Source of the DNA: DASSKO01 sp035690425
GTDB taxonomy: Bacteria; Actinomycetota; Actinomycetes; Propionibacteriales; Nocardioidaceae
Assembly (NCBI GenBank): GCA_035690425.1
Contig: DASSKO010000153.1
Location: 1 to 14,441 of the forward strand
Direction: 5' to 3'
Length of the DNA stretch: 14,441 bases
Positions 6,956-14,228 of this stretch are shown piece by piece. Position 1 is the stretch's first letter. Each line of letters opens with the position of its first letter. The translations under genes were made by a program, and so were the position numbers. Under the pieces are notes generated by a model. The model saw only the letters and a list, made by a program, of their open reading frames with translations. It searched no databases and was not told the origin of the DNA.

Positions 6956-7007
6956 CGGCACGATCGTCCTGCTCCGCGACCCGGCGGGACCTTCATCCAG
7001 CCCGACA

Positions 7008-7015
7008 AGAGAGGA
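7008..7015 (+). promoter_or_regulatory. Ribosome binding site of the dienelactone hydrolase gene
   Basis: AGAGAGGA lies 7 bases upstream of the ATG at 7023. It decides that start over an upstream in-frame start at 6912. Confidence 0.65.
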
Positions 7016-7022
7016 CTCGTCC

Positions 7023-7835
7023 ATGTGCTTCGACTTCGACTCCCGCCCACCCGTCAGCTCTGAACCGGGCGACGGAGTGACCACGGCCCGTGTGGCGTTG
7101 ACGAGCTCCGACGGGACACGCTTCTCAGGCTTCTACGTCGCGCCCGCGGCCGACGACCCGGGGACGAACGGGTCAGTGGACGAGTCAGGAGACGGGGCGA
7201 CAGGCGTGGTGGTGCTGCCGGACGTGCGCGGCATCTACCCGTTCTACGAAGGCGTGGCCGTCGATCTCGCCAACCACGGCTACCACGCCGTGGTGATCGA
7301 CTACTACGGCCGCACCGCGGGCGACGGGCCCCGAGGCGACGACTTCGACCCCGCCACCCACGTCATGCAGACCACCACCGCCGGCGTGCAGGCGGACATC
7401 CGCGCAGCCGCCGCCCATCTGCGAGACGCTGGCGCCGAGCGCATCGCGTGTATCGGGTTCTGCTTCGGAGGCCGGCATGCCTTCTGGGCCGCGGCGCCGG
7501 AGTTCGGCTTCGCGGGCGTTGTCGGGTTCTACGGCGTCCCCGGCACCGGAGGACCGCTCGGGCCCGGCCCGACACAGCACGCCGCCCGGCTCGAAGCACC
7601 GATCCTCGGCATCTTCGGTGGCGCCGACGACTACATTCCGCGCAGCGAGGTCGACGCGTTCGACGCGGCGCTCGCCGAGCACGGAGTCGACCACGAGACC
7701 CGGATCTACCCCGGCGCGCCGCACAGCTTCTTCGACATCAAGCACGCCGAGCACGCCTCCGCGAGCCTCGATGCATGGCGCCACACCCACCTGTTCCTGA
7801 GCCGAGTCACGGCGACCGCCGCCCGTACCGCCTGA
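7023..7835 (+). CDS. Dienelactone hydrolase-family protein
   Basis: A 270-residue alpha/beta hydrolase starting at the ATG at 7023, chosen for its good ribosome binding site. The same frame extends to 6912, but that part is unlike the family. The catalytic triad of dienelactone hydrolases is visible: Cys147 in the nucleophile elbow GFCFGG, Asp202 in GGADDYIP and His234 in YPGAPHSFF. A Cys nucleophile in G-x-C-x-G-G separates this family from serine esterases. The front half has VVVLPDVRGIYPFYEGVAVDLANHGY, the usual strand and helix after the oxyanion region. Characterised members open dienelactone rings in chloroaromatic breakdown, but many relatives have other, unknown ester or lactone substrates. 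No aromatic ring-cleavage genes are nearby. It is cytosolic and diverges from the LuxR-family regulator, which may control it. Confidence 0.88.
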   Translation: MCFDFDSRPPVSSEPGDGVTTARVALTSSDGTRFSGFYVAPAADDPGTNGSVDESGDGATGVVVLPDVRGIYPFYEGVAVDLANHGYHAVVIDYYGRTAGDGPRGDDFDPATHVMQTTTAGVQADIRAAAAHLRDAGAERIACIGFCFGGRHAFWAAAPEFGFAGVVGFYGVPGTGGPLGPGPTQHAARLEAPILGIFGGADDYIPRSEVDAFDAALAEHGVDHETRIYPGAPHSFFDIKHAEHASASLDAWRHTHLFLSRVTATAARTA

Positions 7836-7844
7836 CGACCGGCG

Positions 7845-7862
7845 CGCCGAGCCCGCTCGTCG
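7845..7862. terminator. Possible bidirectional terminator between convergent genes
   Basis: CGCCGAG (7845-7851) pairs with CTCGTCG (7856-7862) with one mismatch across a CCCG loop. It sits in the 37-bp gap between the stop codons of the hydrolase and the secreted protein gene. It is short and has no T-tract. Confidence 0.35.
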
Positions 7863-7872
7863 GTAGCGGTCC

Positions 7873-8424
7873 CTACGACTGTCGCCAGAACTCGACGTCG
7901 AAGACCCAGTCGTCGACCGAGAACGACCGTGGACAGTCGGTGCCGGTGGGGTAGCAGACCAACGTCCACTCGACGGCGAAGACGTGGATCCCCTCCGACA
8001 CTCCGCTGATGGTCCGCTCCATCGCGTGGGACTCCCGGGCGTCGCCCCCGGCGCTGTCGAAGGCGAAGTTGGTCCCCGACTGCGGGACCATTTCGATGCC
8101 GTCCATCCGGATGCGGGCCGAGCAGTATCCCGCCAGGCCGCGGCACAATGACTCGGCGGCGAAGTGAGCCACCATCAGTCCGCGCTGGCCCGGCGGCACG
8201 CTGATCGAAGTCGCGGCCAGCGTCTGGTACGAGCGGGATGTCGTGGTGGACGAGGCCGTCTCCCGCAGTGCCACGATTCGAGTGGCGCCCAGAGTGGCCG
8301 TGACCTCGGTGGCTGCGGCAGGTGCGTGGTCCTCGTTCGCCACCACGTGATACTGGACGGCGGCGGTCAGGATCGCGGCAGCGGAGACGACGGCGAAGAG
8401 ACGGGCTGGACTCTTGATATCCAT
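7873..8424 (-). CDS. Unrecognised secreted or anchored four-cysteine protein
   Basis: A 183-residue protein starting with ATG at 8424 behind a good ribosome binding site. I do not recognise a family. Residues 1-30 form a signal peptide or anchor: a short basic start (MDIKSPAR) and a hydrophobic core (LFAVVSAAAILTAAV). No clear AXA cleavage site follows at once, although APAAA at 34-38 is possible. The mature part looks beta-rich, with alternating hydrophobic residues and many Ser, Thr and Gly. It holds exactly four cysteines in two equally spaced pairs, Cys94/Cys101 and Cys157/Cys164. It ends in an aromatic, acidic stretch, VDDWVFDVEFW. A disulfide-bonded extracellular beta-sandwich fold is a reasonable guess, not a finding. 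It diverges from the APH-family kinase gene across 166 bp. Confidence 0.7.
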   Translation of the reverse strand: MDIKSPARLFAVVSAAAILTAAVQYHVVANEDHAPAAATEVTATLGATRIVALRETASSTTTSRSYQTLAATSISVPPGQRGLMVAHFAAESLCRGLAGYCSARIRMDGIEMVPQSGTNFAFDSAGGDARESHAMERTISGVSEGIHVFAVEWTLVCYPTGTDCPRSFSVDDWVFDVEFWRQS

Positions 8425-8430
8425 GACGGG

Positions 8431-8438
8431 TCCTTTCC
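8431..8438 (-). promoter_or_regulatory. Ribosome binding site of the secreted-protein gene
   Basis: On the minus strand GGAAAGGA lies 6 bases before the ATG at 8424. It supports that start and argues that this unrecognised frame is really translated. Confidence 0.65.
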
Positions 8439-8508
8439 ATGGCGAGAGACGGTCGGCCTCATCGGCTGCGTCCGTGGTGGACCCAGCCGGTTCAGCGGAG
8501 CGCTGGGC

Positions 8509-8528
8509 GGTATCAGCGGGGTATCAGC
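8509..8528 (+). repeat. Direct repeat GGTATCAGC in a divergent promoter region
   Basis: GGTATCAGC occurs at 8509-8517 and again at 8520-8528. The 11-bp spacing puts both copies on one face of the helix. It sits between the divergent secreted-protein and kinase genes, 63 bp before the kinase ATG, so it may be an operator. There is no direct evidence of binding. Confidence 0.4.
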
Positions 8529-8590
8529 CACGGACGTCCATCCTGAAAACCGGTCGACAGCGCACCAGCACCACCGATGAGATCGACGTC

Positions 8591-9532
8591 ATGACGCACG
8601 CGCTCCATGACGACGAGCTGCCGATCGACGTACCGCTCGTGCGGGCCCTTCTCGACCGGGCGCTGCCGGAGACCGCCTCCCTGCCGCTCAGGCCGCTTCC
8701 GTCCACCGGCTCGAGCAACGCCTTGTTCCGCCTGGGCGACGACCTCCTCGCCCGGCTTCCGCGGCAGCCCGGCGGGTCCACGACCATCGACAAGGAGGCG
8801 CGGTGGCTGCCGCACGTTGCACCACGGCTGCCGGTCGCCGTCCCGGACGTCGTGTACGTCGGTGAGCCGGACCTCGGCTACCCGGAGCGATGGATGGTCG
8901 TGCGCTGGCTCGACGGAGACGTCCCGTCGGTCGCCGACCCGGGCCCGGATGCGGGCACGGCGCGCGACGAGCTCGCAGTCGACCTCGCCGACGCCGTCAA
9001 CGCCCTGCGCGACATCGACGTGCCCGAGGACGCCTCGGCGGACCCGGGACTTCGCGGGTACCGCGGCGAACCGCTGGCGACACAGGACGAGCGGACCCGC
9101 CGCGACATCGAGGCCTGCCGCACGATCGCGGGGCTGGGGCTCGACCTGGACGCCGTACTCCGCCTGTGGGAGGACGCGATGGCCCTTCCCGGAGTCGACG
9201 AGGTGGCACGTGCGCGCTGGTATCACGGCGACCTGCTGGCCGAGAACCTCCTGGTCCGCGACGGCCGTCTGGCCGCCGTGCTGGACTTCGGCGGGCTGGC
9301 CGTCGGTGATCCGACCATCGACCTGATCGCGGCGTGGGAGGTGCTGGACGCCGGTTCGCGCGAGGTGTTCCGTGAGGCCGTGACGGTCGACGAGGCGTCA
9401 TGGCTTCGCGGACGGGCGTGGGCGCTGACGGTCGCGCTGATGACGTTTCCGTACTACTGGTCGACGATGCCGGACCGGTGCTCGAGCCGACTGGCGATGG
9501 CGCGCGCCGTACTCGCCGACGCCGCGGGCTGA
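8591..9532 (+). CDS. APH-family phosphotransferase (aminoglycoside phosphotransferase-like)
   Basis: A 313-residue protein with the kinase-like APH fold. The catalytic loop is YHGDLLAENLLV (His212-Gly213-Asp214, Asn219). The metal-binding segment is VLDFGGLAVGDPTIDL (Asp232-Phe-Gly, then GDP at 239-241). The N-terminal lobe has GSSNALFRLGDDLLARLPR in the nucleotide-binding position and Glu69 in the following helix. I chose the ATG at 8591 because the protein from there matches the family length. The longer frame to 8414 adds unrelated sequence. APH-fold enzymes phosphorylate small hydroxylated molecules with ATP or GTP. Most actinobacterial members of this broad family have no known substrate, so antibiotic resistance should not be assumed. 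No Shine-Dalgarno is obvious. It is cytosolic and converges on the DUF4396 gene. Confidence 0.87.
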   Translation: MTHALHDDELPIDVPLVRALLDRALPETASLPLRPLPSTGSSNALFRLGDDLLARLPRQPGGSTTIDKEARWLPHVAPRLPVAVPDVVYVGEPDLGYPERWMVVRWLDGDVPSVADPGPDAGTARDELAVDLADAVNALRDIDVPEDASADPGLRGYRGEPLATQDERTRRDIEACRTIAGLGLDLDAVLRLWEDAMALPGVDEVARARWYHGDLLAENLLVRDGRLAAVLDFGGLAVGDPTIDLIAAWEVLDAGSREVFREAVTVDEASWLRGRAWALTVALMTFPYYWSTMPDRCSSRLAMARAVLADAAG

Positions 9533-9557
9533 ACGTCGCGCGGCCATCAAATCCGCG

Positions 9558-9575
9558 GCCGACCACCCGGTCGGC
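9558..9575. terminator. Probable bidirectional terminator between kinase and DUF4396 genes
   Basis: A perfect 7-bp stem, GCCGACC (9558-9564) with GGTCGGC (9569-9575), encloses a 4-base ACCC loop. It lies in the 50-bp gap between two convergent stop codons, the usual place for a shared terminator. There is no T-tract. Confidence 0.55.
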
Positions 9576-9582
9576 GCGTCGG

Positions 9583-10269
9583 CTACATCGCCTCCTTCAG
9601 GCCCTTGCGGACCAGCCAGGCGTTGACCGGCATCGCGGTGAAGAACCCGAGGATCATCGACAGCTGCATCATCATCCAGTACGTCGCGGTCGTCTTCGGC
9701 AACGGATCGGCCCAGATCACCATCTGGTAGATCGCCATCCCGGCGAAGAGACCGACCTGGAAGGCGAGGATCGAGAGCGTGTCGGCCTTGATCGCGGCCC
9801 AGATCCCCTGGCCGCGGCCGATGTCGCGCATGGGCACGATGCTGAAGTACTGGAACACGATGCCGAGCGTCCACGCCCAGACGAAGTCCATCGGGATGTC
9901 GGCGTAGAGGCTCTTCCCGGCGATCGTCAGCCCGAGACCAGCGACGAGCCACTCGGCCGCGATGTCGCCCAGGGTGCAGCCGGCGCCGCAGTGGCTGACC
10001 GCCTTCGAGAGCATCGCCCACCGCGGCGGGTCGTTCGACGGGCGGGCGTCGCTCGCGTCCCGACGGCCGTAACGGAAGTAGAACCACAGCGCCACCGGAC
10101 CCCAGTACAGCGCGGTCACCGGGTAGACGACGTTCATGATCGTCATCTTCTGCCGGTGTCCGCGAAGGAAGATGTCCGCGCATATCACCAACGCCGACGC
10201 GAAGGCGATCGCCAGGCTGAACCAGCCGATCGCCTCGATCCATGCTTCGGGGTGCGAGTGCTGTTCCAC
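9583..10269 (-). CDS. DUF4396 integral membrane protein
   Basis: A 228-residue membrane protein starting with GTG at 10269. Hydrophobic segments lie near residues 12-34, 46-66, 104-118, 125-148, 165-187 and 196-216. The conserved DUF4396 centre is clear: KAVSHCGAGCTLGDIAAEW, with His93, Cys94, Cys98 and Asp102 placed as in the family, followed by 'DFVWAWTLGIVFQYFSI'. The conserved His/Cys/Asp cluster within a membrane protein hints at metal or redox chemistry, but no function is established. GGGAG lies about 12 bases before the GTG, rather far for a ribosome binding site, so the start is moderately certain. The ROK pseudogene is 129 bp upstream on the same strand. Confidence 0.82.
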   Translation of the reverse strand: MEQHSHPEAWIEAIGWFSLAIAFASALVICADIFLRGHRQKMTIMNVVYPVTALYWGPVALWFYFRYGRRDASDARPSNDPPRWAMLSKAVSHCGAGCTLGDIAAEWLVAGLGLTIAGKSLYADIPMDFVWAWTLGIVFQYFSIVPMRDIGRGQGIWAAIKADTLSILAFQVGLFAGMAIYQMVIWADPLPKTTATYWMMMQLSMILGFFTAMPVNAWLVRKGLKEAM

Positions 10270-10398
10270 GCCGTGCGGGCACTCCCGTCGTCCTCGTCGG
10301 TCGGGTCATGGGGTCGGAGGCTGCCGAGCAGGACAGCGACTCACGTTCGATACCCAGGCCCGCAGGCGCCCATGCGGCAGGGGAGCGGCAGCGCCGAC

Positions 10399-11236
10399 TC
10401 AGCCGCCGGAGCCCGCGGCGACCAGGTGGTCCACCGCCGTCGGTTCGAGCGCGCTGTCGACGATCAGCGCGGCCAGGCCTGTAACCGCGGACTCGTCGCC
10501 GAGCACGGTACGGCCGACGGCGATCCCCTGGGCCGCGCGGGCGTAGGTCAGCTCCTTGATCGAGCCTCGAGCCGTGTCGACGAACGGCTCGAGCCGACCG
10601 AGCGCGCCGCCGAAGAGGATCGCGCCGGGGTCCAGCATGGTGGCGACGTTGGAGAGCACCGTGCCGACCGTCCGTCCGGCGTCGGTGACCGCCGCGAGCA
10701 CGGCGGGGTCGGCGCCTTCCACCGCGTCGACGACGTCCTCGAGCGTGGACACGCCGAGCGGTGCCAGTTGTCTGAGCAGCGCCCGGCCGCTCGCGACGGT
10801 GGCCAGGCAGCCGCGCTCGCCGCAGGTGCACAGCTCCTGCATGCCCGCGCAGGTGGCCGAGCTGCCCGGCCCCGTGGGAGTCGCCGATGTGCAGCCGCCC
10901 GTTGACCACCAGGCCGGCACCGATGCCGGTGGCCACCTTGACGGTGACGACGGTACGTCGGCGCCCGTGCTCGAGGTCGGTGATCGCCACCATGACGTGG
11001 GCGGCGCCGACGTCGAGGGTGAGGGTGACCCGGCTGGTCTCGTCGAACTCCATCATCACCGGGGGCCGGCCGTTCGCACTCGGCCCCCGACGACCCTCGC
11101 GGATCAGCCGCAGCCGTTGCAGGGTGTCGATCCGCTCCACGAGCGTGGTGCGGGAGAGCCGGGTGAGCTCCTGCAGCGCGCGTCGGGTCGTCGGTCCCCG
11201 TCGGCGCAGGAGGGCGAGCACGTCGCCGTGCGTCAT
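10399..11236 (-). pseudogene. Broken ROK-family transcriptional regulator (internal deletion and frameshift)
   Basis: From the ATG at 11236 the minus strand reads a winged-helix N-terminus (MTHGDVLALLRRRGPTTRRA), then NGRPP and LDVGAAHVMVAITDLEHGR. This is a normal ROK repressor start. It then jumps in frame, near 10955-10966, to RTVVTVKVATGIGAGLVVNG. About 110 residues that normally lie between are missing, including the G-x-P-G-x-V loop and the D-N-D-A-N active-site region. Near 10843-10850 the frame shifts, and the rest continues in another frame as QELCTCGERGCLATVASG, the ROK zinc motif, to a TGA at 10399-10401. ROK regulators are about 390 residues, while the two pieces total about 280. 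It can neither fold nor bind sugar as a normal ROK protein. A lone frameshift could be a sequencing error, but the deletion argues for real decay. Confidence 0.85.
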
Positions 11237-11256
11237 CCTGCCCGGGGACGGGGCCG

Positions 11257-11280
11257 GGCGGGTCTCGTACCCGACCCGCC
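11257..11280 (-). terminator. Hairpin terminator after the winged-helix gene
   Basis: A perfect 8-bp stem, GGCGGGTC (11257-11264) with GACCCGCC (11273-11280), encloses an 8-base loop. It lies 14 bases past the stop of the winged-helix gene and before the ROK pseudogene start. It is the strongest hairpin in the window's short gaps. There is no T-tract. Confidence 0.6.
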
Positions 11281-11294
11281 GACTTCGTTGTCGC

Positions 11295-12392
11295 CTACGG
11301 CGGCGCCTCGACGCCGTCGAAGGCGACTCCGCGGTACGCCGCCAGCCGCTCGCCCTGCTCCTCCAGCGGCCCGGACGGCACCGCGCTCCACGCGTCGACC
11401 AGCAGCCGCAGCCGCTTGCCGCTCGTGCGCGGGCGCCACGTGCCGACGACCTCGGCGCCGCGCAGGACCGCGCCCGGCCGTCCGAGCACGACCCAGAGCT
11501 GCTTGCGCCGCTCGGCGTCCGGGACCAGCAGCTCCCGGTCCTTTGCCTGCAGGAACAGGTCGAACGGCGCCAGCAGACGGACGGCATCGTCGACCGGCGC
11601 GGCGGCGAGGGCATCGCGATCCTGGCCGAGCACCGACCGCTTCTGCCCGGCGACCGTGACCTCCTCCGCGTCCTCGGGCCAGCGGGCCCGCACCTCCTTC
11701 ACCGGCGCGTCGAGGAAGCCCGCCACCATCTGCGGCGTCGCCGGACCCAGGAGGCGGAGGTAGCCGCGCACGACGTCGAGCGCCTCCGGCACCGTGCGCG
11801 CCGGGCCCCGCCAGCCCGCGATCCGCGTCAGCACCGGCGGTGACGTGCCAGGCACCAGCTCGAGACCGGCCCGCAGCGCGGCGAGCCGGAACGGCTGCTC
11901 GTAGGTGTGGAGCGCGTGGCAGGGCCGGCAGTCGCGCAGGTACGGCGGGTCGAGCCGTGCGGTCAGCTGTGCGGACAGCTCGCCCTTGACCGTGGGCCGG
12001 GTGACGATCTCGCGCATCTGCCCGGCGACGACGTCGAGCGCCGTGAGTATCTCGATGCCGGCCGCTCGCAGCGGCCGCGCGGCGTCGAAGATCCGCTTGG
12101 CCGCGTCCGCCTCCGAGAACGGCGCGACGGCTGCCGCCACCCCGGCGGCATCCCTGCGACGGTAGAGGTGCGGCGCACCGCGCAGCGTCCACGCCAGGAC
12201 GAGGTCGTCGGCGGCTCCGGCCGGCGGTCCAGCGTCCACGCCGCGGTTGAGGAGCGCCCAGCCGGCGCCGTCCGCACCGGTGTCCTGCACCCCGAGGTCG
12301 AGCACGGCCCGGTCCTCGAGGGGGCCGCCGCTGTCGTGCAGCTGCTGGGCCCGGACCCGGTAGGCGAGCACCTGCTCGCGCGAGACGTCCAC
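11295..12392 (-). CDS. Winged helix DNA-binding protein, HTH_42/AlkZ-like family
   Basis: A 365-residue protein starting with GTG at 12392. The order of segments is that of the HTH_42 (AlkZ-like) winged-helix superfamily: an N-terminal helix (SREQVLAYRVRAQQL), then LVLAWTLRGAPHLYRRRD, a winged-helix middle part, and a C-terminal barrel-like part with LLAPFDLFLQAKDRELL and LGRPGAVLRGAEVVGTWRPR. Characterised members (AlkZ, YcaQ) are DNA glycosylases that remove bulky or crosslinked adducts. They use a Q-x-Q or Q-x-D motif, which I do not see intact: the matching region reads LGVQDTGADGA. DNA repair is therefore possible but not shown. A Cys155-x2-Cys158-x3-His162 cluster (CRPCHALHTYE) precedes QPFRLAALRAGLEL and may bind metal. 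A strong hairpin follows the gene, and tandem repeats precede it. Confidence 0.78.
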   Translation of the reverse strand: MDVSREQVLAYRVRAQQLHDSGGPLEDRAVLDLGVQDTGADGAGWALLNRGVDAGPPAGAADDLVLAWTLRGAPHLYRRRDAAGVAAAVAPFSEADAAKRIFDAARPLRAAGIEILTALDVVAGQMREIVTRPTVKGELSAQLTARLDPPYLRDCRPCHALHTYEQPFRLAALRAGLELVPGTSPPVLTRIAGWRGPARTVPEALDVVRGYLRLLGPATPQMVAGFLDAPVKEVRARWPEDAEEVTVAGQKRSVLGQDRDALAAAPVDDAVRLLAPFDLFLQAKDRELLVPDAERRKQLWVVLGRPGAVLRGAEVVGTWRPRTSGKRLRLLVDAWSAVPSGPLEEQGERLAAYRGVAFDGVEAPP

Positions 12393-12402
12393 GGCCCCTG
12401 TC

Positions 12403-12466
12403 TACCAGTGGGGTGGGCTACCAGTGGGGTGGGCTACCAGTGGGGTGGGCTACCAGCGGGCGCGGG
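12403..12466. repeat. 16-bp tandem repeat, three perfect copies and one degenerate
   Basis: The unit TACCAGTGGGGTGGGC occurs three times without change (12403-12418, 12419-12434, 12435-12450). A diverged fourth copy starts TACCAGCGGG (12451-12466). The array fills most of the 89-bp gap between the mannosyltransferase stop and the winged-helix GTG, so it lies in the leader or promoter of the latter. Each unit has a GGGGTGGG run, so the plus strand could form a G-quadruplex. The perfect identity suggests recent expansion. Confidence 0.92.
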
Positions 12467-12481
12467 CGTTCCGGTGCGAGG

Positions 12482-14152
12482 TCAGATCCACTGGCGGAAC
12501 CAGATCCGCTCCAACCACTCCGGCGTACTGATCAGCTGATCGGTGTAGATCGGCCAGAACCACGCGAAGTTCACCACCACCAGGAGCACGAAGGCGCCCG
12601 CCGCCGCCGTGCCCCACAGCCGGTGGGCGGACGACGCCCGCGCGCCACCGATCAGCCGTCCGATGATCAGGGTGACGGCGAGCACCGTGAACGGGATGAT
12701 CGCCACCGCGTAGTAGGAGAAGATCGGCCGGTCGTCGTACCGCAGCCACGGCAGCCAGCTCGCCAGCACCCCGACCACGGCCACGCCGTAGCGCCAGTCG
12801 CGGCGCGCGACCCAGGCGTACGCCGCGTACAGCAGCGCCGGCACGCCGCCCCACCACAGCGCCGGCGTGCCGAGGAGCAGCACCTGGCGCAGGCACGTAC
12901 TGCCGGCCGGAGCCGCGCAGCCCTGCGCGCCCGGCTGGATGTCGAGCTGGGCGTCCACGCCCACCGGCCGGTTGAGGATCAGCCAGCCGGCGGGGTTCGA
13001 CTGGTAAGTGTGCTCGGCGTCGTCGAGCGCCTGGGTGTGGAAGGTGAAGACGTCCTGGTGGTAGTTCCACAGCGACCGGAGCGACTGCGCCAGCTCGGCG
13101 AAGAACCCGTGGGCGTCGGTCTCGAGATAGCTGCCCCAGTAGGGGCCGTACTGCGTGTTCGACAGCGTCGTCTCGTAGGCGTGGGCGTGCAGCAGCCAGC
13201 CGGTCCAGGACGCGACGTACACAACGCCGCCGACCAGCACCAGGTAGCCGAAGGCCGGCAGCGCGTCGACCAGTGCCGACTTCCACACCGCCTGACGCAC
13301 CCCGATCGACCTACGGGCACCGGCGTCCCACGCCCACACCAGCAGACCGAAGGCGGCGAGCGGGAAGAGCGCGTTCCACTTCGTGGCGACGGCCAGTCCG
13401 AACAGCACCCCCGCGGCCAGGCGCCACGGCCTGAACCGGAGGCCGCGCACCGGCCCGAAGCCGGAGCCGGCCTGCCCGCCGGGGCCGACGAGACGAGCCA
13501 GCCGGAGCCGGCCCCAGTCCCGGTCGGCGACCAGGCAGGAGACCGCCGACAGCAGGAAGAACGCCATGAAGACGTCCAGCAGCGCCAGCCGCGACATCAC
13601 GAACTGCAGACCGTCGACGCACAGCAGCAGCCCGGCGGTGCAGCCGAGCAGCGTCGAGCCGGTGAGCCGGCGCGCCAGGCGGACCATCACCAGGACCATC
13701 AGCGTGCCGACCACGGCCGCGGCGAACCGCCAGCCGAACGGGTTCATCCCGAACGCCCACTCGCCGGTCGCGATCAGCCACTTGCCGATCTCCGGGTGCA
13801 CGATCATGCTCGGCCCGTCGGTGAAGATCCCGGTCACCCGGCCGTCCAGGATCTTCTCGTCCGCGCCGTCGACGTAGCCGGTGACGTAGCCGTGCTGCAG
13901 CAGTGACCAGGCGTCCTTGGCGTAGTAGGTCTCGTCGAACAGGAACTGTCGCGGCGTGCCCAGGTGCCACAGCCGCAGGAAGCCCGCGAGGAGGGTGACC
14001 GCGAGGGTCGCCACCCAGCCGCCGCGTCGGTCGAGTCCGCGGATCGCCGGCGCAAGCCGGCTGCGAGCGCTGGGGACCGGTCGGCCGTCGGCGGTCCGCG
14101 AGAGCCCCGTGGTCCGGCGCGGGGTCTGCGTGGCGGCGGTCACGCTGGTCAT
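12482..14152 (-). CDS. pmt: Dolichyl/polyprenyl-phosphate-mannose-protein mannosyltransferase (Pmt)
   Basis: A 556-residue multi-pass membrane protein of the PMT (GT39) family, close in layout to the actinobacterial protein O-mannosyltransferase known from Mycobacterium (Rv1002c). It transfers mannose from polyprenyl-phosphate-mannose to Ser/Thr of exported proteins on the outer face of the membrane. The essential acidic pair is in the first external loop, FDETYYAKD (Asp73-Glu74). HPEIGKW (119-125) matches the HPP-x-GK motif, and SRLALLDVFMAFF (187-199) holds the conserved Asp193. About ten hydrophobic segments follow. The C-terminal four-helix PMT_4TMC region is recognisable from TPALWWGGVPALLYAAYAW to FYWPIYT-like FWPIYTDQLIS near the end. 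The ATG at 14152 gives a normal length. The frame stays open upstream through a Pro/Glu/Ala repeat but has no start codon there. Confidence 0.93.
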   Translation of the reverse strand: MTSVTAATQTPRRTTGLSRTADGRPVPSARSRLAPAIRGLDRRGGWVATLAVTLLAGFLRLWHLGTPRQFLFDETYYAKDAWSLLQHGYVTGYVDGADEKILDGRVTGIFTDGPSMIVHPEIGKWLIATGEWAFGMNPFGWRFAAAVVGTLMVLVMVRLARRLTGSTLLGCTAGLLLCVDGLQFVMSRLALLDVFMAFFLLSAVSCLVADRDWGRLRLARLVGPGGQAGSGFGPVRGLRFRPWRLAAGVLFGLAVATKWNALFPLAAFGLLVWAWDAGARRSIGVRQAVWKSALVDALPAFGYLVLVGGVVYVASWTGWLLHAHAYETTLSNTQYGPYWGSYLETDAHGFFAELAQSLRSLWNYHQDVFTFHTQALDDAEHTYQSNPAGWLILNRPVGVDAQLDIQPGAQGCAAPAGSTCLRQVLLLGTPALWWGGVPALLYAAYAWVARRDWRYGVAVVGVLASWLPWLRYDDRPIFSYYAVAIIPFTVLAVTLIIGRLIGGARASSAHRLWGTAAAGAFVLLVVVNFAWFWPIYTDQLISTPEWLERIWFRQWI

Positions 14153-14176
14153 CGTACGGGCGGCGCGGTGACTCGC

Positions 14177-14224
14177 GGCGGACTCCTCGGCGGGCTCCTC
14201 GGCGGGCTCCGCGGCGGGCTCCGG
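14177..14224 (-). repeat. 12-bp minisatellite upstream of pmt, in its reading frame
   Basis: Four near-identical copies of GGCGGRCTCCTC-like units (14177-14188, 14189-14200, 14201-14212, 14213-14224) lie 24 bases upstream of the pmt start. Read on the minus strand in the pmt frame they encode PEPAAEPAEEPAEES, but the frame meets a TAG at 14249-14251 without passing any start codon. Confidence 0.85.
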
Positions 14225-14228
14225 CGGC

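Noticed and set aside
6912..7022. A longer start for the dienelactone hydrolase
   Set aside because: The ATG at 7023 has a good ribosome binding site, and the 37 extra residues would cover the divergent promoter region.
8414..8590. A longer start for the APH-family kinase
   Set aside because: It would overlap the start and ribosome binding site of the divergent secreted-protein gene and adds no family sequence.
8591..9532. Calling the APH-family protein an antibiotic resistance gene
   Set aside because: The fold is clear, but substrate specificity cannot be read here and most chromosomal members are uncharacterised.
10360..10377. CCGCA/TGCGG hairpin downstream of the ROK pseudogene
   Set aside because: A 5-bp stem with an 8-base loop is too weak to call a terminator.
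9398..11614. A very long minus-strand open frame (738 codons)
   Set aside because: Only 10843-11236 of it is real, as the N-terminal part of the ROK pseudogene. The rest is antisense or out-of-frame GC-rich sequence overlapping better genes.
12403..12466. The tandem array as a CRISPR
   Set aside because: The units are adjacent without spacers, only 16 bp long, and no cas gene is present.
12413..13906. A 497-codon plus-strand open frame
   Set aside because: It is the antisense shadow of pmt, rich in Arg, Gln, His and Pro, with no family features.
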